Shown in pieces: positions 1-9,791 of a DNA stretch of 64,000 bases (position 1 is the stretch's first letter; the number at the start of each line of letters is the position of its first letter). The translations under genes were made by a program, and so were the position numbers. The DNA lies in the NCBI RefSeq assembly GCF_001661675.2, contig NZ_CP019603.1, positions 248,001 to 312,000 on the forward strand, written 5' to 3'. Under the pieces are notes generated by a model. That model saw only the letters and a program-made list of their open reading frames with translations, was not told the origin of the DNA and did no database searches. The DNA comes from Croceicoccus marinus (lineage in GTDB: Bacteria; Pseudomonadota; Alphaproteobacteria; Sphingomonadales; Sphingomonadaceae).

Positions 1-2290
1 CCACTTCGACCATAGTGCCGTTTTCACGCCGCAGTGTATCGATTTCAGCCGCGATCGACGCCAGCACCGGGTCGGAACCGATGGTCTGGCTGGACAAAGT
101 CGTCCCGCTCTCTCCAAAGGCGTTCCAACGCGGTGTGGCCGCTGACATTGGTAACGACATGTTTGGCGAGGCAGGACGGATCGTATTGAAAGGTGTGCCC
201 GCATAGTTCGAAAAAGCTTCGGGTGACGGCTCTTGCATTATCGGCGTTGGGGGCGACCCGAACTGTACTGGCGCAGCCACTTTGCCCGCAGCGGACAACG
301 ATGCCGGATCAAACGGATTGACCGAACGCTGCGTCGCAAACGGATTGGTGGTTTGCATCGTCGCGAAGGGATTGCCATGGCCGAATGCTCCGCCGCTGAT
401 TCCGTGCTGCGCCATGTAAAGTTCGCGCGCACGCTCCAGATAACGACGCTGATCTCCGTTATCGCCCCGCGCTGCGTGAAAGCGTGCGCCAGCCAGATAT
501 ACGTTATAGTCATCGGGAGCGAGGCGTTCGGCCTGTCGCAGGGCTGCGCGGGCGCTGTCAAAATCGCCGGCGGTGCTGGCCGTATCAATCAGTCCCATCA
601 GAGCGGCCATATTCTCGCCGTCGGATTGCAGCACGAGCCGATAGGTTTGCGTAGCCTGCTGCTCCATCGCCCCCGCCTGATACAACTGTCCAAGCGAAAC
701 TAGGATCGCATTATTGCCGGGGGCGGACGACCATCCTGCCTGCAGCACATCGAATGCCTCGGCATAACGGCCTTCTTTGCGCAGGCGGTCGGCCTGTTCG
801 GTTACAAGGAAACCGTTCATCCGGCGCATTATTGCCGCATCCGCTGGCGACCCAGTGGCCAGAGACGATGCCCGCCGGATTGCTGCCTGTGCGGCACCTG
901 GCTGCCCAGTCCCGGCCAAAATTCGCACCAGCGGCTCATAGGCTTCGGCCGCATTTAGCGGGCTTGTCATCAATTCGCTGGCCAGCGAGGATGCGCCTTG
1001 CAGATCACCGATATCGTAAAGCGCACCGGCGATCTCGGCGCGGCGTTCGGGCGGCAGACCGGTATTCGCGCCGATCTGGCGAAGACCGGCACTTGCCTGC
1101 AACGCCTGACCGCCATCGGCCAGACTGACAGCGCGTTCGATGGCGCGCTGGGCGGCGACCCCCAACGCAAAGCCTTGCATTTCGGCACTGCGCTCCGCTT
1201 CGGGAATGCGTTCGACCAGCTGGCGTGCCATATCGGGCTTGTCCAGCCGTTCGGCCAGCAACGCCGCAGCGAACAGGTGATCGGGGTCGGTGAACCCGGT
1301 AAGGCTTTGCATCAACGCATTCGCTTCGCTTCGCCGGTTTTGCGAAAGGAGAAAGCGACCAAATTCATAGCGTATCCACGGGTCCTGCGTATAAGTTAGC
1401 ATCGCGCGCTGGAACAGGCGTTCGGCCGTGGTGCTGTCGCCTGCAGTCCATGCCGCAAGCGCTTCCTGCCGCGCGGCATTCGTTTCCAATTGACCCGACA
1501 GTTCAGCCGCAGCTCCCGGCACGGCGAGCGCCTGCCGCGAGGCACGCGCTGCCTCCGCATAGCGGCCCTGTGTTTCATAGATATCGGCAAGTAGGCCATA
1601 GGCTACAGCCTCATCGCCCTGTCCTGATGCGACCAGCCGTTCGGCGATGGAGGCGGCCTGGCCAGCCTGTCCGATCGCCAACAAGCGACGTGCCTCTGCG
1701 CTTTCGGCATAAAAACTCGCCGATGCCAAGGCGTCGCTCCAGCGGGCGGCATTCCCGTCGCGCGATGCGCGGGTCAGCAAATCGCGCGCATTCGCGAACT
1801 CGCCCCGCCGCAGGGCCACGATCCCAAGTCCGCCCAGCGTATCAGCATCATTGGGTATAAGCGCCAAGGCGCTATCGAAGCGGCGCTTGGCGCCCGACAG
1901 ATCGGATTTGCCAAGCGCGTCGAAACCTGCGGCTCGCTCCTGTCCAGCTCGCTCGCTGGCGGACGGGCGGTAAGGGACCGGCGTCGGCGCGGTCGACGGA
2001 GCGCGTCGGGATGACGATGCCAACGATGCCGGCTTGGCAGCCCGAACGGGTGTCGGCGTTGGCGACTCCTGACGTCGGTTCAAAGCGCGCTTGGCCTCGG
2101 CATTGTCGGGATCGACATCCAGCACGCGGCGATAGGCTTCATTCATGCGCGATTGCTGGCCCCGTTCCTGCCAATAGCGGGCTTGGTTCAACAAGGCGTC
2201 GACTGCGGTTGACTGTGCCCATGTCGGGCTGGTTGCGCATAAGGCCAACGCCGTCCCGCAAATCACGGATTTGGCGATCTTCCGGGTCAT
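1..2290 (-). CDS. bcsC: Cellulose synthase TPR/export protein BcsC, N-terminal part (cut by window edge)
   Basis: The reading frame starts with ATG at 2290 and stays open to the left edge, giving about 763 residues of the N-terminal part. It opens with a signal peptide (MTRKIAKSVICGT, then a hydrophobic stretch ending TSPTWAQ), followed by alanine-rich tetratricopeptide repeats. A Pro/Thr-rich linker lies near residue 70 and NPFA-type repeats lie near residue 660. In the family, BcsC uses periplasmic TPRs to hold the synthase and exports glucan through a C-terminal outer-membrane barrel; the barrel would lie beyond the edge. The start overlaps the bcsAB stop by four bases (ATGA), which implies translational coupling. 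Identity rests on architecture and operon position. Confidence 0.85.
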   Translation of the reverse strand, partial: MTRKIAKSVICGTALALCATSPTWAQSTAVDALLNQARYWQERGQQSRMNEAYRRVLDVDPDNAEAKRALNRRQESPTPTPVRAAKPASLASSSRRAPSTAPTPVPYRPSASERAGQERAAGFDALGKSDLSGAKRRFDSALALIPNDADTLGGLGIVALRRGEFANARDLLTRASRDGNAARWSDALASASFYAESAEARRLLAIGQAGQAASIAERLVASGQGDEAVAYGLLADIYETQGRYAEAARASRQALAVPGAAAELSGQLETNAARQEALAAWTAGDSTTAERLFQRAMLTYTQDPWIRYEFGRFLLSQNRRSEANALMQSLTGFTDPDHLFAAALLAERLDKPDMARQLVERIPEAERSAEMQGFALGVAAQRAIERAVSLADGGQALQASAGLRQIGANTGLPPERRAEIAGALYDIGDLQGASSLASELMTSPLNAAEAYEPLVRILAGTGQPGAAQAAIRRASSLATGSPADAAIMRRMNGFLVTEQADRLRKEGRYAEAFDVLQAGWSSAPGNNAILVSLGQLYQAGAMEQQATQTYRLVLQSDGENMAALMGLIDTASTAGDFDSARAALRQAERLAPDDYNVYLAGARFHAARGDNGDQRRYLERARELYMAQHGISGGAFGHGNPFATMQTTNPFATQRSVNPFDPASLSAAGKVAAPVQFGSPPTPIMQEPSPEAFSNYAGTPFNTIRPASPNMSLPMSAATPRWNAFGESGTTLSSQTIGSDPVLASIAAEIDTLRRENGTMVEV

Positions 2291-5200
2291 TTGCCGTCGT
2301 CCATTGCTTTAAGCCGCCGAGCCTGTTGAGCCTGCAAGGTGCGATAGGCCACCCCCGCGATGAAAAGCGCGGACAGCAGCGCGCCAAGCGCCATCAGCAA
2401 AGGGTAACGCGACAACCAGTGGGCCAAGGCCAGCCACCATGGCAGATCGCCCACCGTATAGGTTTTCCCAATGTGATAGCTAGACATGCCATCACCGCTC
2501 ACGATGGACAGACCGCCCTGAACCTGCGCGTTCAGTTCCGCATCGTCGAGATCGTGCATCATCCGCGGCAGGGCTGCGGTGTCGGATGCCAGAACGGCGA
2601 CCACCGTACGATCCGAGTTGAATGGTGATTGGAAGGATGCAATGCCGGTAAAGCTGTCAGAGGCATATAGCGCCTCGTTTGCCTCCACCGATTGATCCTT
2701 GATCCCGGTTAAATTCATTGATTTCTGGATAAAGCTGCGTTCAGCCACGCGCAGACGATCGCTTTCGAAACGGATCGGGGCATTGTCGAATAATCCGCCT
2801 CCGGCAGCCATGCTGTCGGGGCCGATCACCAAAATGTCCTTGTCGCCCAGCAACTCGCTGTTCAGCATATTTGTTACGGCAACTCGCGCGGTTGCGATGC
2901 CGGTCGCATCGCCCATGCGTCCCATGATCATTAAGAACGTTTCAATGGTCGAAATATCGGCATTGGCTGGGAGAAGCACTGCCGTCGCCGCCAAATCGGG
3001 CCTTACGGTGAACGGATAGCCCGCGGATGCGAACATGGACAGGTTAGGCAATTGCGCAGAATGATAGGTGCCGGTTAGATCGATGGTACTGCGCGGCATG
3101 ATGTTCACGCGTACATTGTCAGGCAGAGTGCCTTCGCATTTGCGTTTGTCGGCTAGGATCAGACTGTAATCGAAGACCAGCTCGTTCTGGCCAAACAGAA
3201 TGTAGTCGGGCAGGATCACATGCGCTTCACGTTCACGCGAGGAAGCGTCCGGCCCATCCGAAATCCATTTGCTCCACCAATTGCCGCTGCCCATGCCGAG
3301 GGTGCGCAGATATTGCGCATTCATCGACACATCGAGCCGCGACGCGCGCAGGTCCAGCCAGCTGGCAGCGGGGTAGCGATAGGCCATGTCGAGCCGGGCA
3401 CCGCTGCGCGGCCAGAAGAACAGATCAGGCGCCACGCGGAATTGCGCGGTCAGCGGACCGGGAGGCAAGCCGCGTCCTTCCAGGGCGAAGGGTTCGGTGA
3501 ATTCCGACAGTTCCACCGGCCGGTCGTTTCGCAACCAGCGCGGCGCAGCATAAGGCTTGAAAACTGGTACCCGAACGCTCGACATGGATGCCGTTGCCCC
3601 ACCTGCCAGCCCTTTGGTAAACGCCAGCCCGTTTGCGGCCAGCTTCAATTCGGCACCGGTGCGCCCCATGACTAGCAGCAGCTTTCCGAACCGGTCGGCT
3701 GGATTCCGAATGACCGCTACAGAAGGGCCATTGGGGCGGCGTTCGATGCCCGCAATTCGACTGTTTCCCGAGAGGAAGACGATGGCATTGCCTTTCGGCA
3801 GGGTTCCGATCGACGGCGGGAAAGCAAAGCCGCGATAGCTGGCCTTCGACCCCATCCACGATGCAATGACACCCGCGGCTTCCAGCTCGCTGTTGCCGGG
3901 CTGATCCGTAAAGACGAAAGGCAGTCGCAGCGGCAGCGGGTCGCGGCTGTCAAAGAATGGCGCGGGCAAATCGGCAAGGTCGGCGGGCAGGGCCAATCGC
4001 TGAGTGGTAATGTCGATGAACGATCGCCGGTTGGACAGGTTCAACCAGAGCGAGGAATGAAACGGATCTTCGCAGTCGCGCGCGTAATGGCCCAGAAAAC
4101 GTATATTAAGCTGGTTGTCTCCCGGCAGGAACAGCGCAGGTTCGACATCCAGCGTCAGTCGCAGACGATCTGACGTATCTGCCGTCAGCGCGACTGTGCG
4201 CAGCACTTCTCCGTTCAACAGCACGACAAGCTGACTGATGTCGTCCAAAAGATCGGGCGAGTACGCAAGATCGAGCGTGACGCTCGCGTCAGTGACGACT
4301 TCATCTGATCGCAAGCCGAATGGGATACCGATCTCGCCGCGCGTGCCCTGAAGCCTGATCGGCGAACCGATGGACAGATCCTTCAGCGTGATTCTATGCT
4401 TGCGCACGCCATCGCCGGTTACGACCGGAACGGTTTTTTCTGTCATCAAAGCTTGCGCTGACGTCTGCGCCATGGCTGTGCCAGTCCCAAACCCGGCAAG
4501 CGCGATGCAAGTTGCTAGCAAAACTACCAACAACGCGCTCGTTGCCGGTGCAGGCACATTCGCCGGAACCTTGCGCAACGAAGGCCGAACGATCCGCCGT
4601 AGTGTCGTAAGCGCGACGACGGTGATATCGCGCAGCGAACGCAGACCTGACACCGGTTCGTGCCCCTCGGCCCGTTGCCATGCGTCGGCGCGGCCCATCA
4701 CGGCGCGCACCAGCTGACGCGATTGAAACATCGAAAGCTTCTCGAAGCGCAGGCGTACCGTGCCCGCATCGGTACGAACGGTGTCGACCGGCAGGGTCAG
4801 CATGTCGTCTCCCATCGGCATGGAGACGTGGGTTACATCACGGTTGTTGATTTCAAAACCTTTTGGCAGTTGCGCCGCTAGCCCGCCCATCGAAAAATCC
4901 GACGTGATACAGTCCACAACCACACCATCCTCGAAGTAAACGGTAACGGGCAGCTTGGTATCGATACGGATCTGACCGCGGATCTGGCGGGTTTCACGTG
5001 CGACCGACACGGCCGCTAGCAAGATCAACATGCTGAAAAGCGCCCAACCCAGATTGAGCAGCAGCGTGCCAAGCTGCATGTCGAAGAAGTCCTTCCATAA
5101 CAAATATTTAGCAATGCCAAGTACCACGCCAAAAATCAGCAGGCCGATAGTGAAGAGATGCGGCTGCACGGTTTTCAGATCGAAATGGGTCCGGTCGAGC

Positions 5201-6642
5201 ACGCTACCCTTATCGGTCACGTTGAACTTGCCCTTGCGGGGCTGAAATAACGTCATGATCGTGGGCCGCGCCAAATGGAACGCCAGCAGAGTTTCATAGA
5301 TTTCGCCCCAGAACGGCCGGCGGTCGCCGCCCTGCGTCCGCTCACTGGACAGGGTCGAAATGAATAGATGCGGCAGCGCATTGGCAAAGATCAGGGATGC
5401 CGATGCAAAAATAATGTTCTGCCCAGCGATCAGGAACGCCAGCGGTGCGGTCAGGAATACGATGCGCGGCAGCGGAAACTGGAAGTGCATCATCGCATTT
5501 AGATAACAAAGCCGCTGCTGCCAGCTAAGGCCCCGCCCCATGAGCGGATTGTCGATGCGGAAGATCTGCGTCATCCCCCGCGCCCAGCGGATGCGCTGGC
5601 CGATATGAAGGACGAGGCGTTCGGTCGCCAGGCCAGCCGACAGGCGGGCGCCAATATAAGCGGTGTTCCAGCCCATGCGCTGCAGTTTCAGCGCCGTATG
5701 CGCGTCTTCGGTCACGGTTTCGCCCGCAAAACCGTTGGTCTGCATCAAGGCTGTGCGCCGGATGATGGCGCAGGAACCGCAAAAGAAGGTCGCGTTCCAC
5801 AAGTCGTTACCCGATTGCACCGCGCCATAGAACAGATCTCCCTCGCCCGGCAGGTCCTTGACGGTACGCAAATTGCGCTGGACCGGATCGGGCGAATAAA
5901 AATGGTGCGGTGTCTGCATCAGCGCCAGCTTGGGATCTTTCTGGAACCAGCCCACCGTCACTTGCAGAAATGCACGGGTCGGCACGTGATCGCAGTCGAA
6001 GATCGCGATCAGTTCGCCATGGGTCTTTTTCATGGCAGCATTCAGATTGCCTGCCTTGGCGTGCAGATTGTCGCCGCGCGTCAGATAGCCACATTTGGCC
6101 TGACGGGCGAATTCGCGGAATTCCTCACGCTTGCCGTCGTCAAGAATATAGACGTTGAACCGGTCACGCGGGTAATCCATGTCCATCGCCGCAAAAACCG
6201 TGTTGCGCACGATATCCAGACTTTCGTTATAGGTCGGGATATAGACGTCGATCGTAGGCCAGGTTTCGGGTTCGCCTTCGATCTCGACGATGGGGCGATG
6301 CAATGGCCAACTCGTCTGGATCAGACCTAGCACAAGGATCAGCCATGCATAAGCCTCGGCCAGATAGAGGCCCATGCCCAAGCAATATTCCAGCGGCGTT
6401 TCGAATGAAAGCGTCTGCGTCGTGCGCCAAATCATATAGCGGGTAGACGCTAACAGAGCGAGAACGCCAATAATCAGCGTGGCGCGGCGACCGGCAATGC
6501 GGTGCACGATAGCAGCGACAACGATCATGCCGATGGCAAAAATCCATTGCTGGGCTTCGTCTAATGGAATGGTGATTATAAGCGCCATGCAGGCGAAAGC
6601 GGCCAGCCACAATGGCAGGCGTAAAAGCAGACTTTTAGGCAT
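2287..6642 (-). CDS. bcsA-bcsB: Fused cellulose synthase BcsA-BcsB
   Basis: This 1451-residue protein joins catalytic and periplasmic subunits that are usually separate. The N-terminal half is BcsA: transmembrane segments, a GT2 domain with YIPTYNE, the metal site FDCDH, the TED motif and QRIRW (QxxRW), more membrane spans, then a PilZ domain with RGQIR (RxxxR) and DFSMGG (DxSxxG) that should bind cyclic di-GMP. From about residue 740 a hydrophobic segment leads into a BcsB-like periplasmic domain, with a final membrane anchor near the C-terminus. The enzyme should polymerise UDP-glucose to beta-1,4-glucan in the inner membrane. Similar AB fusions are known in Komagataeibacter. It lies 15 bases after bcsQ and overlaps bcsC by four bases. 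Confidence 0.93.
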   Translation of the reverse strand: MPKSLLLRLPLWLAAFACMALIITIPLDEAQQWIFAIGMIVVAAIVHRIAGRRATLIIGVLALLASTRYMIWRTTQTLSFETPLEYCLGMGLYLAEAYAWLILVLGLIQTSWPLHRPIVEIEGEPETWPTIDVYIPTYNESLDIVRNTVFAAMDMDYPRDRFNVYILDDGKREEFREFARQAKCGYLTRGDNLHAKAGNLNAAMKKTHGELIAIFDCDHVPTRAFLQVTVGWFQKDPKLALMQTPHHFYSPDPVQRNLRTVKDLPGEGDLFYGAVQSGNDLWNATFFCGSCAIIRRTALMQTNGFAGETVTEDAHTALKLQRMGWNTAYIGARLSAGLATERLVLHIGQRIRWARGMTQIFRIDNPLMGRGLSWQQRLCYLNAMMHFQFPLPRIVFLTAPLAFLIAGQNIIFASASLIFANALPHLFISTLSSERTQGGDRRPFWGEIYETLLAFHLARPTIMTLFQPRKGKFNVTDKGSVLDRTHFDLKTVQPHLFTIGLLIFGVVLGIAKYLLWKDFFDMQLGTLLLNLGWALFSMLILLAAVSVARETRQIRGQIRIDTKLPVTVYFEDGVVVDCITSDFSMGGLAAQLPKGFEINNRDVTHVSMPMGDDMLTLPVDTVRTDAGTVRLRFEKLSMFQSRQLVRAVMGRADAWQRAEGHEPVSGLRSLRDITVVALTTLRRIVRPSLRKVPANVPAPATSALLVVLLATCIALAGFGTGTAMAQTSAQALMTEKTVPVVTGDGVRKHRITLKDLSIGSPIRLQGTRGEIGIPFGLRSDEVVTDASVTLDLAYSPDLLDDISQLVVLLNGEVLRTVALTADTSDRLRLTLDVEPALFLPGDNQLNIRFLGHYARDCEDPFHSSLWLNLSNRRSFIDITTQRLALPADLADLPAPFFDSRDPLPLRLPFVFTDQPGNSELEAAGVIASWMGSKASYRGFAFPPSIGTLPKGNAIVFLSGNSRIAGIERRPNGPSVAVIRNPADRFGKLLLVMGRTGAELKLAANGLAFTKGLAGGATASMSSVRVPVFKPYAAPRWLRNDRPVELSEFTEPFALEGRGLPPGPLTAQFRVAPDLFFWPRSGARLDMAYRYPAASWLDLRASRLDVSMNAQYLRTLGMGSGNWWSKWISDGPDASSREREAHVILPDYILFGQNELVFDYSLILADKRKCEGTLPDNVRVNIMPRSTIDLTGTYHSAQLPNLSMFASAGYPFTVRPDLAATAVLLPANADISTIETFLMIMGRMGDATGIATARVAVTNMLNSELLGDKDILVIGPDSMAAGGGLFDNAPIRFESDRLRVAERSFIQKSMNLTGIKDQSVEANEALYASDSFTGIASFQSPFNSDRTVVAVLASDTAALPRMMHDLDDAELNAQVQGGLSIVSGDGMSSYHIGKTYTVGDLPWWLALAHWLSRYPLLMALGALLSALFIAGVAYRTLQAQQARRLKAMDDGK

Positions 6643-6657
6643 GGTATCCCCGACGTG

Positions 6658-7392
6658 TCAGACGGTTTGTCGTTCGGCGGATTGAACGGCGCGCGAATTG
6701 ATTGGATCGCGCGACTTATGCGTGCGAACCAGTCGCTGATGAATGGAGTCGATTAGGGCATCAATATCGGAGATAATGACGCTGTTGGGAGCATATTCGG
6801 CCAGCGATTCAAACCGTGCAATTGCCTCGTTAGCAGCCTCGTCACGACGAATTGATCCTAGGAACTGGTTATCGAACAATTGCTTCATGAAGCGGTGGCA
6901 ATGTCGTGACAACTTACGCCTATCGTCCAGTTTGTTGAGGACGATAGCAATATCTTCTCGTTCTGTGACCGGGATCTGCTCGCCCAAACGTGTAAGGCTG
7001 GCAAGTCCAATGGGATTGGGTTCGACTACGCAAATGCTCAAATCCGCAAAGCGGTGAATTTGCTCCCAGCCTTCCCAGTCGGCGGAGGCAATATCGACCA
7101 GTGCTAATTCGTCGGCCGGCGTAGTCTTGATCTGCTCGATCGCCATATCGCGCTCACGCTGGGTCGTGAAATTGCCGACGAGCCTTACCCCTCGCACTAC
7201 CATCGGTTCGCCGTCGGTTCTGACCGGTTTTTGATCGGGCAGAAGACCGAAAAACAGTTTCAAGGAATCCTGCCGGGTCATGTCATACGCCGTAACAGTC
7301 CGCCCGCGTGTGGCGAACCGGCGGGCAATTCCCGCAGTCACCAGCGTATTACCCGCGCCTCCTTTGGGTGAATGAAACGCAAGTATCGTCAT
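6658..7392 (-). CDS. bcsQ: Cellulose biosynthesis ParA/MinD-like ATPase BcsQ
   Basis: This 244-residue protein begins with a deviant Walker A motif, SPKGGAGNT. The first signature lysine (KGG) is kept, but the canonical lysine of GKT/S is replaced by asparagine. E. coli BcsQ also lacks that lysine, so this points to BcsQ rather than a chromosome-partition ParA. BcsQ helps to localise and assemble the cellulose synthase at the inner membrane. The start overlaps the stop of the upstream small gene by four bases (ATGA) and bcsAB follows after 15 bases, so it is inside the operon. Confidence 0.82.
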   Translation of the reverse strand: MTILAFHSPKGGAGNTLVTAGIARRFATRGRTVTAYDMTRQDSLKLFFGLLPDQKPVRTDGEPMVVRGVRLVGNFTTQRERDMAIEQIKTTPADELALVDIASADWEGWEQIHRFADLSICVVEPNPIGLASLTRLGEQIPVTEREDIAIVLNKLDDRRKLSRHCHRFMKQLFDNQFLGSIRRDEAANEAIARFESLAEYAPNSVIISDIDALIDSIHQRLVRTHKSRDPINSRAVQSAERQTV

Positions 7393-7757
7393 TTGGAAAG
7401 TCCCGACAGGAACGAGCGCAAGTCGCCCCCACCGTCACCATGCCGCTGTCTGCGAGACTGTGATTGCAGTGCATCCGCTTCGCCATACGAAGCGAAAATA
7501 TTCGTTGCTGCGGGGTCTGTTCGAATAGGCGCTGCGACGGGTCGATCGGCAATATCCGCGCGTATGGCTTGCCGATGCTCCAGCGGCGTTTTGCGCGGCG
7601 GAACGATCCGTGGATCTTTTAATAGTGCCTCAAATATGGGCCACAGTTCCATATCCGCATATTGATCTTCGAACTGGCGATATTGGAAATCTTGCCTGCT
7701 CAATTTTTCAAGCAAGGCCTTGGCATCTTGGCGCATGGCAATCTCCGAACTTCTCAA
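7389..7757 (-). CDS. Small BcsR-like protein, first gene of the cellulose operon
   Basis: This 122-residue protein has an N-terminal segment (DAKALLEKLSRQDFQY, then LWPIFEALL) resembling E. coli BcsR in residue spacing, including the WP pair. E. coli BcsR is only about 60 residues long and sits directly upstream of bcsQ, as this gene does. The C-terminal half is polar and looks disordered. In E. coli, BcsR and BcsQ form a complex that promotes synthase assembly. An internal ATG at 7736 (MRQDAK) is an alternative start that would keep the conserved part. The stop overlaps the bcsQ start by four bases. The assignment is from memory of the family and from position. Confidence 0.6.
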   Translation of the reverse strand: MRSSEIAMRQDAKALLEKLSRQDFQYRQFEDQYADMELWPIFEALLKDPRIVPPRKTPLEHRQAIRADIADRPVAAPIRTDPAATNIFASYGEADALQSQSRRQRHGDGGGDLRSFLSGLSK

Positions 7758-7810
7758 GGTGTCAATCTGACGCAGATTGCTTAATTAACCTTTAAAAGTC
7801 GCAGTTTTGC

Positions 7811-7951
7811 TAAGGTCATCTCGAGATTTCTGTCTTCTGCGACGGTCTAGCGGCGCTGTCGACTGACGAGGCAATGGAAATCTTGCAGCGCGAAGCCGGA
7901 CGAGCCATTGACGAGAGATACCTCTCAGCACTTCGCAAAGCGCAGATCTGA
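7811..7951 (+). pseudogene. Possible C-terminal relic of an HD-GYP-like phosphodiesterase
   Basis: Between an in-frame stop at 7811 and a TGA at 7949-7951 the plus strand reads FCDGLAALSTDEAMEILQRE, then AGRAIDERYLSALRKAQI. The pattern (a helix with EAM..LQREAG, then a short D..Y/V.AL helix) is like the end of HD-GYP c-di-GMP phosphodiesterase domains. No start codon or catalytic part is present. The rest of 7758-8139 shows nothing I recognise. The match is short and by eye only. Confidence 0.3.
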
Positions 7952-8139
7952 CGGGCGCAGCGAATTACCAGCCCATGAGAATAGGGCATCACCATGGCGT
8001 CTACCCACCCAGTTCTCGAAACTAGGGCAGCGCCAGCTGACCGCTGAAACCTAACGACAGTAGGAGAAAGCGGACCGCCAAGTCTAAATCTAAGCTGCCG
8101 GCCCGCTCATTAGGGTCGATGTGACGCCGAAGTCGTCGA

Positions 8140-8772
8140 TCAGTCCTCTGTGTTCTCGGAGAGCGTCAGCGCATCTTCAATGTCCACGCCAAGATATCGC
8201 ACGGTGTTTTCGATCTTCGAATGGCCCAGCAGGATCTGGATCGCTCTCAGATTACCAGTCGCCTTGTAGATGATCGACGCCTTGGTTCGCCGCAGCGAAT
8301 GGGTGCCGAATTCTTCCTTTCTCAAACCGACTGCCGTCACCCATTCATCTACCAATCGAGCGTACTGCCTTGTGCTCATGTGCTGCGTTGGGTCGAGCCG
8401 GCTCGGGAACGCGAAGTCTTCGACGCTGCCGCCGCGCAGTTCAAGCCAAGCCAGAAGGCTGGCGCGAGCATCCGTCATGAGCTCGAATTGAACAGGGCGA
8501 TCTGTCTTTTGCTGAATGATCGTTGCGCGATGCCAGACTTCCGATCCCGAGACCAGATCGCCGATTTTCAACTTCACCAGATCGCAGCCTCGTAGCTTGC
8601 TGTCGATCGCCAGGTCGAAGAGGGCACGGTCGCGAACGCGGTGCTCGCGATCGAGAAAGAAGCGAATCGCCCAGATCTGACGAGGCTTTAGTGGACGCTT
8701 TGGCCCAACCTTGCACCCAGCATTCCATCCCGGACGGCGGTGCAGCGGATCTTCGAGGTATGAGTGTGCCAT
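8140..8772 (-). CDS. Solo tyrosine recombinase/integrase
   Basis: This 210-residue protein is a catalytic-domain-only tyrosine recombinase. The active-site set is visible in order: Arg in SKLRGCDL, Lys in QQKTDRP, HxxR in HSLRRTK, His in LLGHSKIE, and the nucleophile Tyr in VRYLG. It lacks the N-terminal core-binding domain of lambda-type integrases, which usually reach 320 or more residues. A good ribosome-binding site (AGGAG) precedes the ATG at 8772. Such short recombinases are common on alphaproteobacterial plasmids and islands. It sits at the cellulose-proximal edge of the accessory region; no attachment-site repeats could be identified. Confidence 0.85.
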   Translation of the reverse strand: MAHSYLEDPLHRRPGWNAGCKVGPKRPLKPRQIWAIRFFLDREHRVRDRALFDLAIDSKLRGCDLVKLKIGDLVSGSEVWHRATIIQQKTDRPVQFELMTDARASLLAWLELRGGSVEDFAFPSRLDPTQHMSTRQYARLVDEWVTAVGLRKEEFGTHSLRRTKASIIYKATGNLRAIQILLGHSKIENTVRYLGVDIEDALTLSENTED

Positions 8773-9440
8773 TTGATTTCTCCTGTGGCCTGAATGGCCA
8801 AAAGGAAGAACGCAGCTGAACAGGAATTTCTTTTTGGGGCGAGCAGTGGTGAGGCGAAAATGATCGCCATGGCGCTCTACGCCATCAGGGTGTCGACACT
8901 ACCACCTCGGTCGGCTCTCTACGTGCGCACATCAAAAAAAGCGATCAATTAAGGTGACCGTCCGCTTTCGACAAAAAATGCCCAAAAGCTGCCGGTCCGC
9001 AATCGGCCAGGAGGCGCCATAATCTTTCGTTTGAACGAACGGCCGGTTTCAAGCGCAAGCCCAGAGGCCGGGAACGGCAGCAATGTCGGCGAGAGGCCTC
9101 ACGATCAGTACGATGATTTCAAATATATTTAGCAACGTTCGGTAATCTTGGCTGAAAAGATATTACCAGATCTGCACGATCGACCAGATGGAAAAAGGTT
9201 TGATAGGATCATCAGCGCAGCGAACTCAAGGTTCAGCTCCATGCATGCCCTCAAATCAGTGAGCCGCCCTGTTCGGGGTGACCAGAGCGGCTCTTTGACC
9301 AGGAATGCTTTTCCTACGAAGCCTGTCGCATCGACCGATCTGTGGGTCAAGTCCGTCGAAGGCCGAGGCAGGACGTTCGGCCTACGATTACTCGTAAATC
9401 ATTGAGAAACTACCATGTTGGTTTCAATTAGGAGACATAC
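8773..9440. other. Long gap without a supported gene
   Basis: Short open frames occur, for example 9148-9405 on the plus strand, but none has a clear ribosome-binding site or a recognisable motif. The stretch has lower GC and A/T runs (around 8930-8970 and 9115-9135), as is common in accessory DNA. I see no RNA gene, repeat or terminator in it. Confidence 0.5.
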
Positions 9441-9791
9441 ATGGAAATCATCGGAGCCGCGCCCACGCCTGACCAACTGCTGGAAGACCTTAATCTTCCA
9501 GACCGAACCCCTTTCATAGGATGGTCGGTGCAATGCCCTGACAACGGAACATTCTACATGGGGACTGAAGAGACCATAGAGTCGATGTTGCGGGTTTTCA
9601 CCGAACGGCCAGACGAAGCCGCCTCGCTTGATAGTGCTATTGATGCAGGTCGGATTGCAGCTGAGCTGAATTGCGCTGCCCTTATCGTCGCGCTTTTCGA
9701 CTTTGGGGAAGACATCGGCGTGGTTCCGATTGGCGGCAATCAATTCTCGGAATTTGCTCGGCCGCGCGCGAGGAAAAGCCGCGGTAAATAG
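9441..9791 (+). CDS. Hypothetical 116-residue protein
   Basis: The frame starts with ATG after a good Shine-Dalgarno (TAGGAGACATAC). The product is acidic, begins MEIIGAAPTPDQLLEDL and contains GWSVQCPDNG and a hydrophobic AALIVALFDF helix, with a basic tail (RARKSRGK). No signal peptide or membrane anchor is evident, so it is probably cytosolic. I do not recognise the family. It stands alone between the integrase and the IS3 element. Confidence 0.55.
   Translation: MEIIGAAPTPDQLLEDLNLPDRTPFIGWSVQCPDNGTFYMGTEETIESMLRVFTERPDEAASLDSAIDAGRIAAELNCAALIVALFDFGEDIGVVPIGGNQFSEFARPRARKSRGK

Noticed and set aside
9148..9405. Plus-strand 85-codon frame between integrase and the 9441 gene
   Set aside because: No binding site and no recognisable features; may be chance.
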